Shown piece by piece: positions 1-8,922 of a stretch of DNA of 54,545 nt. The DNA comes from Flavobacteriales bacterium. GTDB lineage: Bacteria; Bacteroidota; Bacteroidia; Flavobacteriales_D; Sanyastnellaceae. Position 1 is the first letter of the stretch, and the number at the start of each line of letters is the position of its first letter. The notes under the pieces were generated by a model. That model had not been told where the DNA came from, did no database searches, and saw only the letters and a list, made by a program, of their open reading frames with translations. Both the position numbers and the translations under genes were made by a program. Location: assembly GCA_028823145.1 (NCBI GenBank), contig JAPKCA010000003.1:1-54545 (forward strand), read 5' to 3'.

Positions 1-1
1 C

Positions 2-1069
2 CCTCATCCACCGCTTGAAGGACTATTCACCATTGATGAGGAAACCGGCATGACGGGTGCCCTGGGACTTCAAGGAGGCTTTTTGCAAGGGAGCATCCTT
101 TTGAACTTGGATACCGAAGACGACAATGAATTATCCATTGGATGTGCCGGGGGGGTCGATGTCACATCTTCCGGTGCTTATGAAGGCGAATCCGTTAACT
201 CGGAAGTTGAGACGCTTTCCTTAACCGTAAAAGGTGGAGCCGGTGGACACTCAGGCATGGACATCCACAAAGGCATTGCCAATGTCAACAAGGTCATGAA
301 TCGCTTGCTTTTGGTCGCCTTGGAAGAAGTGGATTTTCGCATTTCATCGATTGATGGAGGTGGATTACGCAATGCCATTCCACGTGAATCAAATTGCCAA
401 TTGGTCATCGATTCCGCTGATCGAAAAGCGCTTGAGAGCATCGTTGCTCAGGAAATGAACTTCGTTCAATCCGAGCACCGGTCAACAGATTTAGGCTTGA
501 CATTTACCATAGCCCCGGCCGATAAATTGGCCACCACCGTTTTGCCCGAAGATGAACAGGAGTTGCTCTTGCTCGCCATTCAAACATGCCCTGTTGGTAT
601 TCACCGGATGAGTCCCGAAATCCCCGGATTGGTTCAGACATCCAATAATTTAGCTCGTGTAAGCGTTGGGAATGGACAAATCAGCTTAAAATGCCTTTGC
701 CGCAGTTCTGTAGATTCCGAAAAAGATGATCATGCCCGCAGTATCTCATCGGCCTTTGCTTTGGCCGGACTGGAAACAGCGTATAGTGGAACATATCCTG
801 GCTGGACAACCAATCCAAACAGCGCTATTGCATCTTTATTCCAAGCGCTTTACGAAGAACAATTCGGTGAGTCGCCCCATGTCATTGCCTGCCATGCTGG
901 ATTAGAATGTGGTATTTTGGGAACCAATTATCCCGACATGGACATGGTCAGTTTTGGCCCCAACATCCGCGGAGCTCATAGCCCCGATGAATGTGTCCAA
1001 ATCAGCTCTGTACAGAAATTTTGGGGTTATTTCCTGGAAGGACTGACACGAATTCCTGAAGTAAAATGA
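2..1069 (+). CDS. pepD: Cytosol non-specific dipeptidase PepD (M20 family), 5' truncated by window edge
   Basis: This is the C-terminal ~355 residues of an aminoacyl-histidine dipeptidase, a cytoplasmic two-metal M20 peptidase that cleaves dipeptides. The ORF track starts at an internal ATG (50), but the frame is open to the window edge. The residues before that ATG (HPPLEGLFTIDEETGMTGAL) match the conserved PepD segment holding the catalytic and metal-binding Glu pair, so the real start lies outside the window. A lid domain follows (GGAGGHSGMDIHKG, with the family GHSG motif). The C-terminal GPNIRGAHSPDE contains the last metal-ligand His. Full-length family members are ~480-490 aa, so about 130 residues are missing. 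The stop overlaps the surE start (ATGA), which suggests cotranscription. Confidence 0.93.
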   Translation, partial: PHPPLEGLFTIDEETGMTGALGLQGGFLQGSILLNLDTEDDNELSIGCAGGVDVTSSGAYEGESVNSEVETLSLTVKGGAGGHSGMDIHKGIANVNKVMNRLLLVALEEVDFRISSIDGGGLRNAIPRESNCQLVIDSADRKALESIVAQEMNFVQSEHRSTDLGLTFTIAPADKLATTVLPEDEQELLLLAIQTCPVGIHRMSPEIPGLVQTSNNLARVSVGNGQISLKCLCRSSVDSEKDDHARSISSAFALAGLETAYSGTYPGWTTNPNSAIASLFQALYEEQFGESPHVIACHAGLECGILGTNYPDMDMVSFGPNIRGAHSPDECVQISSVQKFWGYFLEGLTRIPEVK

Positions 1070-1851
1070 TCAACCCCCATGAACGCCCCCTGATTTTGGT
1101 CACCAACGACGATGGCATTCAAGCAGGTGGAATTCGATTCTTAGCTGAAACCTTGTTAGACCTCGGTGATGTAGTAGTGGTGGCTCCTGACCGGCCGATG
1201 AGTGGAATGGGTCATGCGGTCACCATCAATGAAACGTTGCACATGGAAGAGAGTCCATTTCCTGTGGACGGTATCAAGGCGGCATGGCAAACTTCCGGAA
1301 CCCCGGTGGATTGTGTGAAACTAGCCATTTACGAAATTCTCGGTCGAAAACCGGATCTATTGGTCAGCGGCATCAACCATGGGAGCAATGCCTCAATCAA
1401 TGTGATTTACAGTGGCACCATGTCAGCGGCAGTTGAAGGCGCCGTTGAGGGCATCCCTTCGATTGGATTTAGTCTATTGGATCATTCGGCAGATGCGGAT
1501 TTCTCGTCTTGCCAAACGTTTGTCTTAAAGCTAGCTCAACACGTTCTTTCCAATGGCTTACCTGATGGGACATGCCTCAATGTGAATTTCCCCAAGTTGC
1601 CTGTAAAGGACATCAAGGGAATGAAAATCTGTCGCCAATCTGCAGGTTATTGGGAAGATGCGTTCGATAAAAGAGTTTCGCCTGGAGGCCGAACGTATTT
1701 CTGGATGACCGGTAAATTCAACAACCCAGATCAAGGGCAAGACACCGACGAATGGGCTTTGAGAAATGGATATGTCAGTGTGGTCCCGACACAATTTGAC
1801 TTGACCGCTCATCATGCCATTGCAACACTAAATCAATGGGATCTATCATGA
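1066..1851 (+). CDS. surE: 5'/3'-nucleotidase SurE
   Basis: A 261-aa stationary-phase survival protein SurE, a metal-dependent nucleoside-monophosphate phosphatase of the cytoplasm. The N-terminus carries the diagnostic metal-binding LVTNDDGIQAGGI motif. SGINHGSNAS (about residues 100-110) is the second conserved block, and SGTMSAAVEGA follows as in other SurE proteins. Length is typical. The start codon overlaps the pepD stop by 4 nt and its own stop overlaps the next gene by 4 nt, so translation is probably coupled. The order surE - small membrane protein - lpxB suggests one operon. Confidence 0.95.
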   Translation: MINPHERPLILVTNDDGIQAGGIRFLAETLLDLGDVVVVAPDRPMSGMGHAVTINETLHMEESPFPVDGIKAAWQTSGTPVDCVKLAIYEILGRKPDLLVSGINHGSNASINVIYSGTMSAAVEGAVEGIPSIGFSLLDHSADADFSSCQTFVLKLAQHVLSNGLPDGTCLNVNFPKLPVKDIKGMKICRQSAGYWEDAFDKRVSPGGRTYFWMTGKFNNPDQGQDTDEWALRNGYVSVVPTQFDLTAHHAIATLNQWDLS

Positions 1852-2159
1852 AAAAATGGGACACCATGGGTTGGGGAATTGCCGCAGGAATTCTAGGAAC
1901 CCTAACCGGTTTTTTCATTCTTGCCTTTTGGTGGAGTTCTGAAAATGACACGAGCCTGAGCTACTTCGTGCATACTGTTTTCATTGAAAGCCAACTTTAC
2001 AAAGACTCCATCCTCACCGTCAGTGTACTCTTTAACGTTGCCTTGTTTTGGATAGCCCTTCAAAGTCAATGGGAGAGCTTTGCAAAAGGCGTGATGTTGG
2101 TGATTTTGATTTCGATCCCAGCGATTCTTTGGATTCAAGGCCAATCCTTCTTTAGCTGA
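1848..2159 (+). CDS. Small integral membrane protein of unknown function
   Basis: This predicted 103-aa protein has about three hydrophobic segments: WGIAAGILGTLTGFFILAFWW near the N-terminus, then SILTVSVLFNVALFWIAL, then GVMLVILISIPAILWI at the C-terminus. I chose the ATG at 1848 (MKKWDTMG) over the listed 1836 because it gives a 4-nt ATGA overlap with surE, the spacing used elsewhere in this run. The gene ends 3 nt before lpxB. Its position between surE and lpxB suggests an inner-membrane protein of the same transcription unit. I do not recognise a named family and assign no function. Confidence 0.75.
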   Translation: MKKWDTMGWGIAAGILGTLTGFFILAFWWSSENDTSLSYFVHTVFIESQLYKDSILTVSVLFNVALFWIALQSQWESFAKGVMLVILISIPAILWIQGQSFFS

Positions 2160-2162
2160 CAG

Positions 2163-3284
2163 ATGAACAACAAAATCTCGCCGAAAAAAAGAATTTTCAT
2201 GGTCGCTGGTGAAGCCTCCGGGGATGCTTATGGCGGATTGCTCGTTCAAGCTTTACTCGCTGCCAACCCTCATTTGGAGATTCGAGCATGGGGCGGTGAG
2301 GAAATGGAACGTGCTGGCGCTCAGGTGACGAAGCATTACCGAGAATTGGCATTTATGGGGTTTTGGGAGGTCCTGAAGAACATCCGAACCATTGCCAGAA
2401 ATCTCACTAGCTGTTGGAACGAAATTCAATCATTTCAACCCGATTCGTTTGTCGGAATTGACTTTCCTGGCTTCAATTTGCGGATTGCTGCAAAAACCCA
2501 CGCCTCGGGCATTTTCTCCCATCATTACATCTCCCCTGCCATTTGGGCATGGAATGCCAAACGTGTCCACCGCATCAAACGCCATGTCGACCGGATGCAC
2601 GTAGCGATGCCGTTTGAACTTGAAGCATACAAATCAGTCGATATGGACGTGCGATTTGTGGGGCATCCACTTCTTGAGGTGCTCGATGCGCAAATGAGCC
2701 CGTCCTCTTCGTTTCCGACTGACAAGCCCATCCTTGCGTTGCTGCCAGGATCACGAAAACAAGAGTTGGATCATATGCTCCCCTTATTTCTCAAGGTCGC
2801 CCAACACAAGCCACAATTCCAACCTGTGATTGCTGGCGCTCCTGGACAAGATGCCGAAGCCTACGCCTTGGCAAAAAGGCACGGCGTTCAAGTGGTCTTT
2901 GGAGAAACACGCGTGTTGATGCAACAAGCAACCTTGGGCCTAATAGCATCCGGAACGGCTACTTTGGAAGCTGCGCTAATTGGTTTACCTCACATCATTT
3001 GTTATCGTACGAGCGCATTGACTTACCAACTGGCCAAACGGCTTGCTCGCGTGTCGTACATCGGACTTCCCAATATTTTATTAGGCAAAATGGGCATTCA
3101 AGAACGCATTCAGAAGGATTGCCACGAAGATCAGCTTGCCAAGGATTTGAACACCTTGCACGACGGCCAGTCCTATACCAAAAAAGGATGGGAACAAAAA
3201 CGAATGTCCGATGAATTAAAGAGCATTTTGGGAACACAAAAAGCCTCAAAATCAGTCGCCGCTTCGATTCTCGAAAATCTATGA
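2163..3284 (+). CDS. lpxB: Lipid-A-disaccharide synthase LpxB
   Basis: A 373-aa GT19 glycosyltransferase that joins UDP-2,3-diacylglucosamine and lipid X to make the lipid A disaccharide at the inner face of the inner membrane. The N-terminal MVAGEASGDAYGGLL is the LpxB signature. HHYISPAIWAWNAKR and the downstream LLPGSRKQEL match conserved blocks, and ASGTATLEAALIGLPHIICY is the C-terminal nucleotide-sugar binding part. Length is normal for Bacteroidota. The stop overlaps the next start by 4 nt. This gene shows the organism makes lipid A. Confidence 0.95.
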   Translation: MNNKISPKKRIFMVAGEASGDAYGGLLVQALLAANPHLEIRAWGGEEMERAGAQVTKHYRELAFMGFWEVLKNIRTIARNLTSCWNEIQSFQPDSFVGIDFPGFNLRIAAKTHASGIFSHHYISPAIWAWNAKRVHRIKRHVDRMHVAMPFELEAYKSVDMDVRFVGHPLLEVLDAQMSPSSSFPTDKPILALLPGSRKQELDHMLPLFLKVAQHKPQFQPVIAGAPGQDAEAYALAKRHGVQVVFGETRVLMQQATLGLIASGTATLEAALIGLPHIICYRTSALTYQLAKRLARVSYIGLPNILLGKMGIQERIQKDCHEDQLAKDLNTLHDGQSYTKKGWEQKRMSDELKSILGTQKASKSVAASILENL

Positions 3285-4423
3285 ATCGGATCTTATTCAT
3301 TGCCCTTCTGGCGGGGGTTAGCATGCTTTCTGCCGCAAGAGCTCAGGAACTTGTGAAAGTTGGACTCCTTGAACTTTCCAACGCCTCTTCATTCACATGC
3401 AGTTCCGCTTCAGGAGCCCATCGTTTGATTTCACCAACCGGCGACTTCGCTCAAACAATTAGCGGAAAGTTAACCGTCAGGTGCCAATCTGGGAAATTGA
3501 GCGTATCCGGCCTCCCAGACCAAACTCACCTCATTATTCAACCCCTGATAGACGGAAGTCTTTTGAGAGTTTCCGTTCCGGGAAAAGGTCTTCGAAAGAT
3601 GCCGGGATTGGTGCACCTTTTCATACACAACGGATCCATTCGCTGCGTATTGGAAACTCCTTTGGAAGCCTATTTACCTGGCGTAGTAGTTGCCGAAGGA
3701 GGAAAAGGACATGCACCCAATTATTACCAAGCTCAATCCATTGTTTGCCGCACGTATACCATTCAAGCATTGGGCAGGCATGCCATAGAGGGATTTGATG
3801 TGTGCGACGGAGTTCATTGCCAAGTGTTTAAGGGGGTAAGCACAGTCAATGATACCATCCGAGAAGGAGTCTGGGCCACACGAGATTTAATCTTGGTCGA
3901 TGAGCAAAAACAACCAATTGTTGCCGCTTTTCATTCCAATTGCGGAGGTCACACCCAAGGTGCCGAGGCCGTTTGGCAGCGTGCCGTTCCATACCTTGCC
4001 GGGGTTTCAGATGCATTCTGTTTAACCTATCCACACAGCCATTGGGAACAATTAATTTCCACCCAGAAATGGTCGGACTGGTTGGAATCGGAACGGGGAT
4101 ACGAAAGCGAAATCGACAATTGGCTCCCGACAAAACGAAGCGCATTCCTGATGGATAGCGTGGATGCCATTCGAACGGCTCGTGCTCGATCCGCTTTCGG
4201 GTTTCGATCCGGGTTTTTCATTGCCCTTGAAGAAGGCGATTCAACGCGTGTGATCGGTCAAGGATTTGGCCATGGAGTGGGGTTTTGTCAAGAAGGTGCC
4301 ATGGGGCGCGCTGCAGCAGGACATGGTGTTTGGGAGATTTTAAAGCACTACTACCGCGGAGTATCCCTGCTCCCTTGGCAGGAATCGGAAGGCGCACCTG
4401 TTCTCAAAGACCTTGGAGAGTAG
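3281..4423 (+). CDS. SpoIID/LytB domain protein (secreted peptidoglycan-active enzyme)
   Basis: This 380-aa protein has an N-terminal signal peptide (MNRILFIALLAGVSMLSAARA). A SpoIID domain follows, with LEAYLPGVVVAEGGKG and the QAQSIVCRTYT block that corresponds to the usual QA.AARTY signature. Further blocks are FHSNCGGHTQGAEAVW and a C-terminal GFGHGVGFCQEGAMGRA. SpoIID enzymes are lytic transglycosylases acting on denuded glycan strands; that activity is inferred from the family. It overlaps lpxB by 4 nt, so it probably belongs to the lpxB operon, and its 3' end overlaps the convergent DUF4139 gene by 20 nt. The Cys-containing motif variants are common in Bacteroidota. Confidence 0.88.
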   Translation: MNRILFIALLAGVSMLSAARAQELVKVGLLELSNASSFTCSSASGAHRLISPTGDFAQTISGKLTVRCQSGKLSVSGLPDQTHLIIQPLIDGSLLRVSVPGKGLRKMPGLVHLFIHNGSIRCVLETPLEAYLPGVVVAEGGKGHAPNYYQAQSIVCRTYTIQALGRHAIEGFDVCDGVHCQVFKGVSTVNDTIREGVWATRDLILVDEQKQPIVAAFHSNCGGHTQGAEAVWQRAVPYLAGVSDAFCLTYPHSHWEQLISTQKWSDWLESERGYESEIDNWLPTKRSAFLMDSVDAIRTARARSAFGFRSGFFIALEEGDSTRVIGQGFGHGVGFCQEGAMGRAAAGHGVWEILKHYYRGVSLLPWQESEGAPVLKDLGE

Positions 4424-6008
4424 ATCGTTTCGGATACTCGACCTTATACGAGAATACCCACGATTTTTGCTCGTTTGGAGCCAACGTTGTTTCCCATGAT
4501 ATCACACCCGTGGTTTCATCCAATTCGCCTCCACTTAATTCTTGAGGAAACACCTTGATTTCTGTGCTATTGGACATGGGAATGCGATCCATTACCCGAA
4601 CATTAATCGACCGATTGTGGTGATTGACAACATCAATTTGAAAGGCTTGATTGTTGCGTTTCGTTCCTCCGAAAGCAGAAGTGGAACACAAATCCATCAT
4701 GCGCTTCCGATGAGATCGCACACTGGGATCCTGCCCAAGCGGAAATTCAAGCGTATCTCCAGGAGCTGGCAACGACAATTGAAATGCCCCACGGTAAGCC
4801 CCACCAGCAACCACCTGAACCGCTCCTGCCATCAGCCGAGCTTGATTCCAGTCTGCGCTTGCCGCCAATTGATAGGACTCATCCGAAAACGCAGGCAACA
4901 CCAAATAGGTCAATTCCCCGTCAAGCTTCATCTCCTCCAATGCAATCCGTTCAGGCGATCCATCACCAGCGATTCGCACGGGATGCATCGGCTCAAACGT
5001 GTACCGATCAATGGCCGGTCCATTCGAAATATTTCTCGCTCTCATGCCGCTATCATCCGTCAGATTAACATCTTCGAATATTTGATCCGAAGCAGCAGAA
5101 CTAGCCCATTCATAACCCGTCGACCCACCCTGTCTAACGCTCAAAAACACCGGATCTAAGCTTGGAGGAGCGAGCGATTGAGTTGGGTTTCCAGCTAAAA
5201 ATCGCAAGGAAATGCCTGTCCAAACTGAACCCGTATGTTGTACCACACGGGCATACCGTTTCAAATTGACATTGCCATCATCTGAAACCTGTGCGTCATA
5301 GGCTGTTTCCCAATATGCATCCAAGGCGATGTAGCTTATTTCCACCCGGCCCATCGCCGATGGCTCCCCTATAAGTCGCATGGTAATCTGACCTTCTTGC
5401 AAGGTCTTTTTCTTTTGCCATTCTCTTACACCTGATTCCAAATCGACCACTTCCATCTCCAACGCTTCAATTTCCAACCGCAGTTCCAACATCAGGTACT
5501 CCAATTCCTTCACGCGATCTCTCCAAAAATCCGCCAATTCACGCAAGTCTTCGACCAACAGTGACTCATCTCCCCCAACCTTGCGGTTGGCTTGCACCAT
5601 GGCCCGTTCTTCCTCGTACGCGGCAAGCAAAGCCCGACGCAACGATATCGTCTGTTGAGCGGATTTGATATTTGACGTCAAATCATCCGTCATTTTCTCG
5701 CACTCAGTTACATGCATTGAATCACTTCCAATTTGAGCACTCCGACTTGACAAAGCCCAGTCCATTGGCAGCGCCACTTGAATGCTTTTTTCGTCAAGGT
5801 TTACCGCCAACCCTCCCAGCAATATGTGCGCCTCTCCCAGAGCATTGAGTTTTACCGTTGCTGACCGTTGGATTCGCGCACCACTTTCATACACTGAAAC
5901 ACCATCAATGCTCCATACAGCGCGCTCCTTGATCGGGCCTTGAGCCATAGTGACATAACAAACAATCAAAAACGAAACCGTGAAAAACCTCTTCAGAATG
6001 GTATGCAT
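4404..6008 (-). CDS. DUF4139 domain protein (mucoidy-inhibitor MuiA-like), secreted
   Basis: A 534-aa exported protein with a signal peptide (MHTILKRFFTVSFLIVCYVTMAQG). The N-terminal region (VSVYESGARIQRSATVKL) matches DUF4140. A long coiled coil follows at about residues 95-205, rich in Glu and Leu. The rest is the DUF4139 beta-rich domain, ending in VISWETTLAPNEQKSWVFSYKVEY, a typical C-terminal pattern for this family. The molecular role of the family is unknown; the name MuiA comes from a weak historical association with mucoidy. It lies 19 nt downstream of the DUF4249 lipoprotein gene on the same strand and probably shares its transcript. Confidence 0.85.
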   Translation of the reverse strand: MHTILKRFFTVSFLIVCYVTMAQGPIKERAVWSIDGVSVYESGARIQRSATVKLNALGEAHILLGGLAVNLDEKSIQVALPMDWALSSRSAQIGSDSMHVTECEKMTDDLTSNIKSAQQTISLRRALLAAYEEERAMVQANRKVGGDESLLVEDLRELADFWRDRVKELEYLMLELRLEIEALEMEVVDLESGVREWQKKKTLQEGQITMRLIGEPSAMGRVEISYIALDAYWETAYDAQVSDDGNVNLKRYARVVQHTGSVWTGISLRFLAGNPTQSLAPPSLDPVFLSVRQGGSTGYEWASSAASDQIFEDVNLTDDSGMRARNISNGPAIDRYTFEPMHPVRIAGDGSPERIALEEMKLDGELTYLVLPAFSDESYQLAASADWNQARLMAGAVQVVAGGAYRGAFQLSLPAPGDTLEFPLGQDPSVRSHRKRMMDLCSTSAFGGTKRNNQAFQIDVVNHHNRSINVRVMDRIPMSNSTEIKVFPQELSGGELDETTGVISWETTLAPNEQKSWVFSYKVEYPKRSTLQGL

Positions 6009-6027
6009 GGTGAAATTTTATTCGTGA

Positions 6028-7044
6028 TTATGGAAGACAAATTACGGTGTCTTGCCAAATGCCATATCCTGCCCAAAGACCCAGTCCTCCTTCAACATTG
6101 GAAATCATGTTGGTCGGAAAGGCGAACGGGCTTCCTTGGTTTAAAATCAAATTCTCGTAGCTCCGAATGGCATCCAACACTCCTTGGTCAATAGAACACA
6201 TGCGAACCACGACCGTATCTGTGGATTTAAAATATCCCGCCTCACTGCTCGAAAAGTCATCATCCCAGGCCGTACTGCCTGGCGCTGCACCACGAAATGC
6301 GTTGAACACAAAAGACAATCCATTGAAAAACGTGTCGTCAAAAGCACTGCCCATTGGAGCTACAAAGTCCGAATCCTTCATTTCTCCGGCCATCGGATCC
6401 CAGTCAGGCCGAACATTAATACGCTTGGCATACCAGCGGTATGCATTTCCCAATGAATCGGGATCGGCAAACGAAGCATAAAGCAAACCCAATGAATCTT
6501 GGACACCAGGGCTTCCCCACCAAGCACTATCCAAGGGGATCGCGGGGAGAATTTCAGTTTCGGCATGGAGCTCTTGCTCTTCAATGGTTACGTCCAAGAC
6601 GTACTTCGCTCCAAATTGTCCGATGACATTCTCATCGAACGAAGTGTAAACGCACAAATCCAATGAAGCCAACATCTCCGCAGGAAATCCCAACAACTCA
6701 GAAGCTTGATCCAGTAATTCTGGTGAGAGGTCACCCGTACAAAGGGACTGAAGCTCATAACTCACGCCACTCGAAGTCACATGCACCAATGCTCCAGGCA
6801 GAAAAGATTGACCAATGGTACTCGCGTCCACCGGATCAAAATAACCTTGAGTTTTTCCAACAAAAACAATAGGCGGAGCTCCAGATTCAATTTTCCCTTC
6901 TATGACAAAATCAGAATCTACCGCTGGCAACACCACTTCAATTTGTTGCTCACAACCCGACAAGGCCAAGGCCAACAAACAACCAACCCATGGTATGAAA
7001 ACAAACCCCCTCACACCATTTTTGGAGAAACATAAATTGGACAT
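6028..7044 (-). CDS. DUF4249-type lipoprotein
   Basis: A 338-aa predicted outer-membrane-attached lipoprotein. The signal ends in a lipobox (LLALALSGC) and the mature part begins CEQQIEVVLPAVDSDFVIEG, typical of DUF4249 proteins, which often accompany TonB-dependent systems in Bacteroidota. Residues after that are beta-rich with no catalytic motif. The ORF track begins at a GTG 15 nt upstream; I prefer the ATG at 7044 because a -7-type box (TATTTTTG) lies 4 nt before it and overlaps the GTG start. No SusC/TonB receptor gene is next to it here. It is divergent from nusB. Confidence 0.82.
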   Translation of the reverse strand: MSNLCFSKNGVRGFVFIPWVGCLLALALSGCEQQIEVVLPAVDSDFVIEGKIESGAPPIVFVGKTQGYFDPVDASTIGQSFLPGALVHVTSSGVSYELQSLCTGDLSPELLDQASELLGFPAEMLASLDLCVYTSFDENVIGQFGAKYVLDVTIEEQELHAETEILPAIPLDSAWWGSPGVQDSLGLLYASFADPDSLGNAYRWYAKRINVRPDWDPMAGEMKDSDFVAPMGSAFDDTFFNGLSFVFNAFRGAAPGSTAWDDDFSSSEAGYFKSTDTVVVRMCSIDQGVLDAIRSYENLILNQGSPFAFPTNMISNVEGGLGLWAGYGIWQDTVICLP

Positions 7045-7048
7045 GCAG

Positions 7049-7056
7049 CAAAAATA
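7049..7056 (-). promoter_or_regulatory. Candidate -7 promoter box of the DUF4249 gene
   Basis: TATTTTTG on the minus strand matches the Bacteroidota -7 consensus TAnnTTTG exactly and ends 4 nt before the ATG at 7044. Transcription would begin at or within a few bases of the start codon. No clear -33 TTTG is visible at the usual distance. Confidence 0.5.
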
Positions 7057-7124
7057 CACCTCTTCCTAGATGTCATTGGTGGAAACTTTGAAGATAAATA
7101 GCCAAATCATTCGAAATCGGGCCA

Positions 7125-7153
7125 TTGGAATCAGCGAGAGAAGAGTAGTTTTG
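7125..7153 (+). promoter_or_regulatory. Promoter of the nusB operon
   Basis: TTG (7125-7127), 18 nt, then TAGTTTTG (7146-7153), an exact match to the TAnnTTTG -7 consensus of Bacteroidota primary sigma factor promoters. It is the only such pair in the 110-nt gap between the divergent DUF4249 gene and nusB. Predicted transcription starts about 5-7 nt downstream, giving a leader of roughly 10 nt before the ATG at 7170. Confidence 0.65.
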
Positions 7154-7169
7154 TGGTCTACGATTGCCC

Positions 7170-8114
7170 ATGCTTAACCGACGTCATATTCGCATCAAAA
7201 TCCTGCACATCCTCTATGGATTTTATCAGGATTCGGAACCAGATATCGTTTCCACGCGCAAGTCGCTAGACCACGCCATTGGAAAGATGCAAGAGTTGTA
7301 CATCTTGCTCCTCCTCATGATAGGGAGCATGCAGTCCTTTGCCATAGATCGCATTGAAATGGGGAGAAAAAAACAGCTTCCATTACCGGAAGATTTGCAC
7401 CCAAACACCAAGTTCGTGACCAATAAGCCTTTGAGGGCACTGGCGAACAGCAAAAAGCTTCAAAAAGCAGGCGATGAACTGGGGGTTGGTTGGGGCAATG
7501 ATCAAGAATTGCTCAGGAAGATTTTCCGAGACCTTTTGGAGCATGAGGAATATGTTGAATACATGGCATCCGAGGAAAGAGGATTCAAGCATGACCGAGA
7601 GTATTTGATCCGCATGTTCCGCAAGCACATGATCAACAGCGAATTATTCCAAGATAGTCTGGAGGAGCAAAGCATCTATTGGAACGATGATTTGGATTTG
7701 GCCGCTTCGATGGCCATCAAAACCATCAAAACGATTCGGGAAACCGAAGAGGAGATCGACTTGCTTCCATTGTGGAGAGAAGACGATGATGACAAGGAAT
7801 TCATGGAAACCCTGTTTAAGGAATCCTTGGCCCAGTCCGATGTGAATGAAAAGCTGGTCATGGAATCCGCGAAAAACTGGGAATTGGAGCGGATCGCCTT
7901 GATGGATCGCATCCTTATGAAAATGGCAATCGCCGAAGCCAAGTCTTTCCCTTCCATTCCATTGAAGGTGACGCTGAACGAATACATCGAACTTTCAAAG
8001 TATTACAGCACACCGAAGAGCAACGGATTCATCAATGGTATCCTCGATCAATTGTTTACCCAAATGAAAGAAGATGGTTCCATCGTAAAAATGGGTAGAG
8101 GATTGATTGAATGA
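7170..8114 (+). CDS. nusB: Transcription antitermination protein NusB
   Basis: This 314-aa protein is much longer than the ~140-aa proteobacterial NusB, as is normal in Bacteroidota. The N-terminus MLNRRHIRIKILHILYGFYQ is typical, and the NusB fold core lies in the C-terminal half (WELERIALMDRILMKMAIAE, then IPLKVTLNEYIELSKYYSTP). NusB binds boxA RNA with NusE/S10 and prevents premature termination of rRNA transcripts. The ORF track starts at a TTG two codons upstream; the ATG at 7170 is preferred. The stop overlaps the next start (ATGATGA), and a consensus promoter sits just upstream. Confidence 0.93.
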   Translation: MLNRRHIRIKILHILYGFYQDSEPDIVSTRKSLDHAIGKMQELYILLLLMIGSMQSFAIDRIEMGRKKQLPLPEDLHPNTKFVTNKPLRALANSKKLQKAGDELGVGWGNDQELLRKIFRDLLEHEEYVEYMASEERGFKHDREYLIRMFRKHMINSELFQDSLEEQSIYWNDDLDLAASMAIKTIKTIRETEEEIDLLPLWREDDDDKEFMETLFKESLAQSDVNEKLVMESAKNWELERIALMDRILMKMAIAEAKSFPSIPLKVTLNEYIELSKYYSTPKSNGFINGILDQLFTQMKEDGSIVKMGRGLIE

Positions 8115-8575
8115 TGAAAAATTGGCTGGTCATAGGATCGATAGGAATGGCGTTGATGGCATGCATGGACTCGTCGTCATCCGCCGTATCCACGGACATG
8201 ATTCACATACCTGCAACAGCCAGCGGTAATGTACCTCACGCTTCAGATCTTCCTGGAATTGTTTTTCAGGACACCTTAGTTGACTTAGGATCTATGGTAG
8301 AAGGTGCCCAAAAAGGAGTTTCATTTACGTTTACCAATACGGGGAAGGCTCCTTTGGTTTTAGCGGATGTTTCGACCTCATGCGGTTGTGCCGTGGCAAG
8401 GGATTGGCCAAAACACCCCATTGGGGCAGGCAAGTCCGGGCAAATTCATGTGAATTTCGATAGCCGCGACCGCCAAGGAACCAACGAAAAAACCATATTC
8501 GTCGTGGCCAATACCATACCATCGGTTACCAAATTAACCCTCCTAGTTGACGTGGTTGGACCTACAACACCTTGA
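8111..8575 (+). CDS. DUF1573 domain lipoprotein
   Basis: A 154-aa protein with a short signal and lipobox-like MALMAC, so probably lipid-anchored. The rest is one immunoglobulin-like DUF1573 domain: VDLGSMVEGAQKGVSFTFTN, then LADVSTSCGCAVA with the family's characteristic CGC, and HVNFDSRDRQGTNEKTIFV. These domains resemble ASPM/SPD2/Hydin-type beta sandwiches; function is unknown. The gene overlaps nusB by 4 nt and precedes yajC, a nusB - DUF1573 - yajC order that recurs in Bacteroidota from general knowledge. Confidence 0.88.
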   Translation: MMKNWLVIGSIGMALMACMDSSSSAVSTDMIHIPATASGNVPHASDLPGIVFQDTLVDLGSMVEGAQKGVSFTFTNTGKAPLVLADVSTSCGCAVARDWPKHPIGAGKSGQIHVNFDSRDRQGTNEKTIFVVANTIPSVTKLTLLVDVVGPTTP

Positions 8576-8597
8576 TAAATAAATAACTAAATAACTC

Positions 8598-8918
8598 ATG
8601 CGATCTACTCTCATTCTACAAGCACAATCTGAAGGCGGCCTTAGTTTTTTCATGCTCATCGGAGGCATGTTCCTGATCATGTATTTCTTTATGATCCGGC
8701 CTCAAATTAAGAAGCAGAAAGAAGCCAAAACATTTCGCAATGCTTTAGCCAAAGGAGATAAGGTGGTCACCATTGGCGGCATTCATGGCAAGGTGGTCGA
8801 CATGAACGAAAGAACGGTGCTCTTACAGGTGGAAGGGGCCAAAATGCGGGTCGAAAAGTCGGCCTTGAATCCTGGAGGCGAAGCTTCTGAAGAAGCCATC
8901 AAAGCCAACAACGCTTGA
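8598..8918 (+). CDS. yajC: Preprotein translocase subunit YajC
   Basis: A 106-aa single-pass inner-membrane protein of the SecDF-YajC complex. A hydrophobic segment (FFMLIGGMFLIMYFFMIRPQ) is followed at once by the basic IRPQIKKQKE that marks YajC, then by GDKVVTIGGIHGKVVD, the conserved cytoplasmic domain. Length is typical. The 22-nt gap before it is AT-rich with repeated TAAATAAC units and no Shine-Dalgarno. It is followed 4 nt later by the antiporter gene. Confidence 0.95.
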   Translation: MRSTLILQAQSEGGLSFFMLIGGMFLIMYFFMIRPQIKKQKEAKTFRNALAKGDKVVTIGGIHGKVVDMNERTVLLQVEGAKMRVEKSALNPGGEASEEAIKANNA

Positions 8919-8922
8919 TCCG

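Noticed and set aside
4542-5159. 205-aa plus-strand ORF opposite the DUF4139 gene
   Set aside because: Antisense shadow: basic, low-complexity-like residue use, no motif, and fully within a recognised gene.
8576-8597. Direct repeats TAAATAAC before yajC as a regulatory array
   Set aside because: Only 22 nt, AT-rich spacer inside an operon; more likely an AT-rich ribosome-entry region than an operator.
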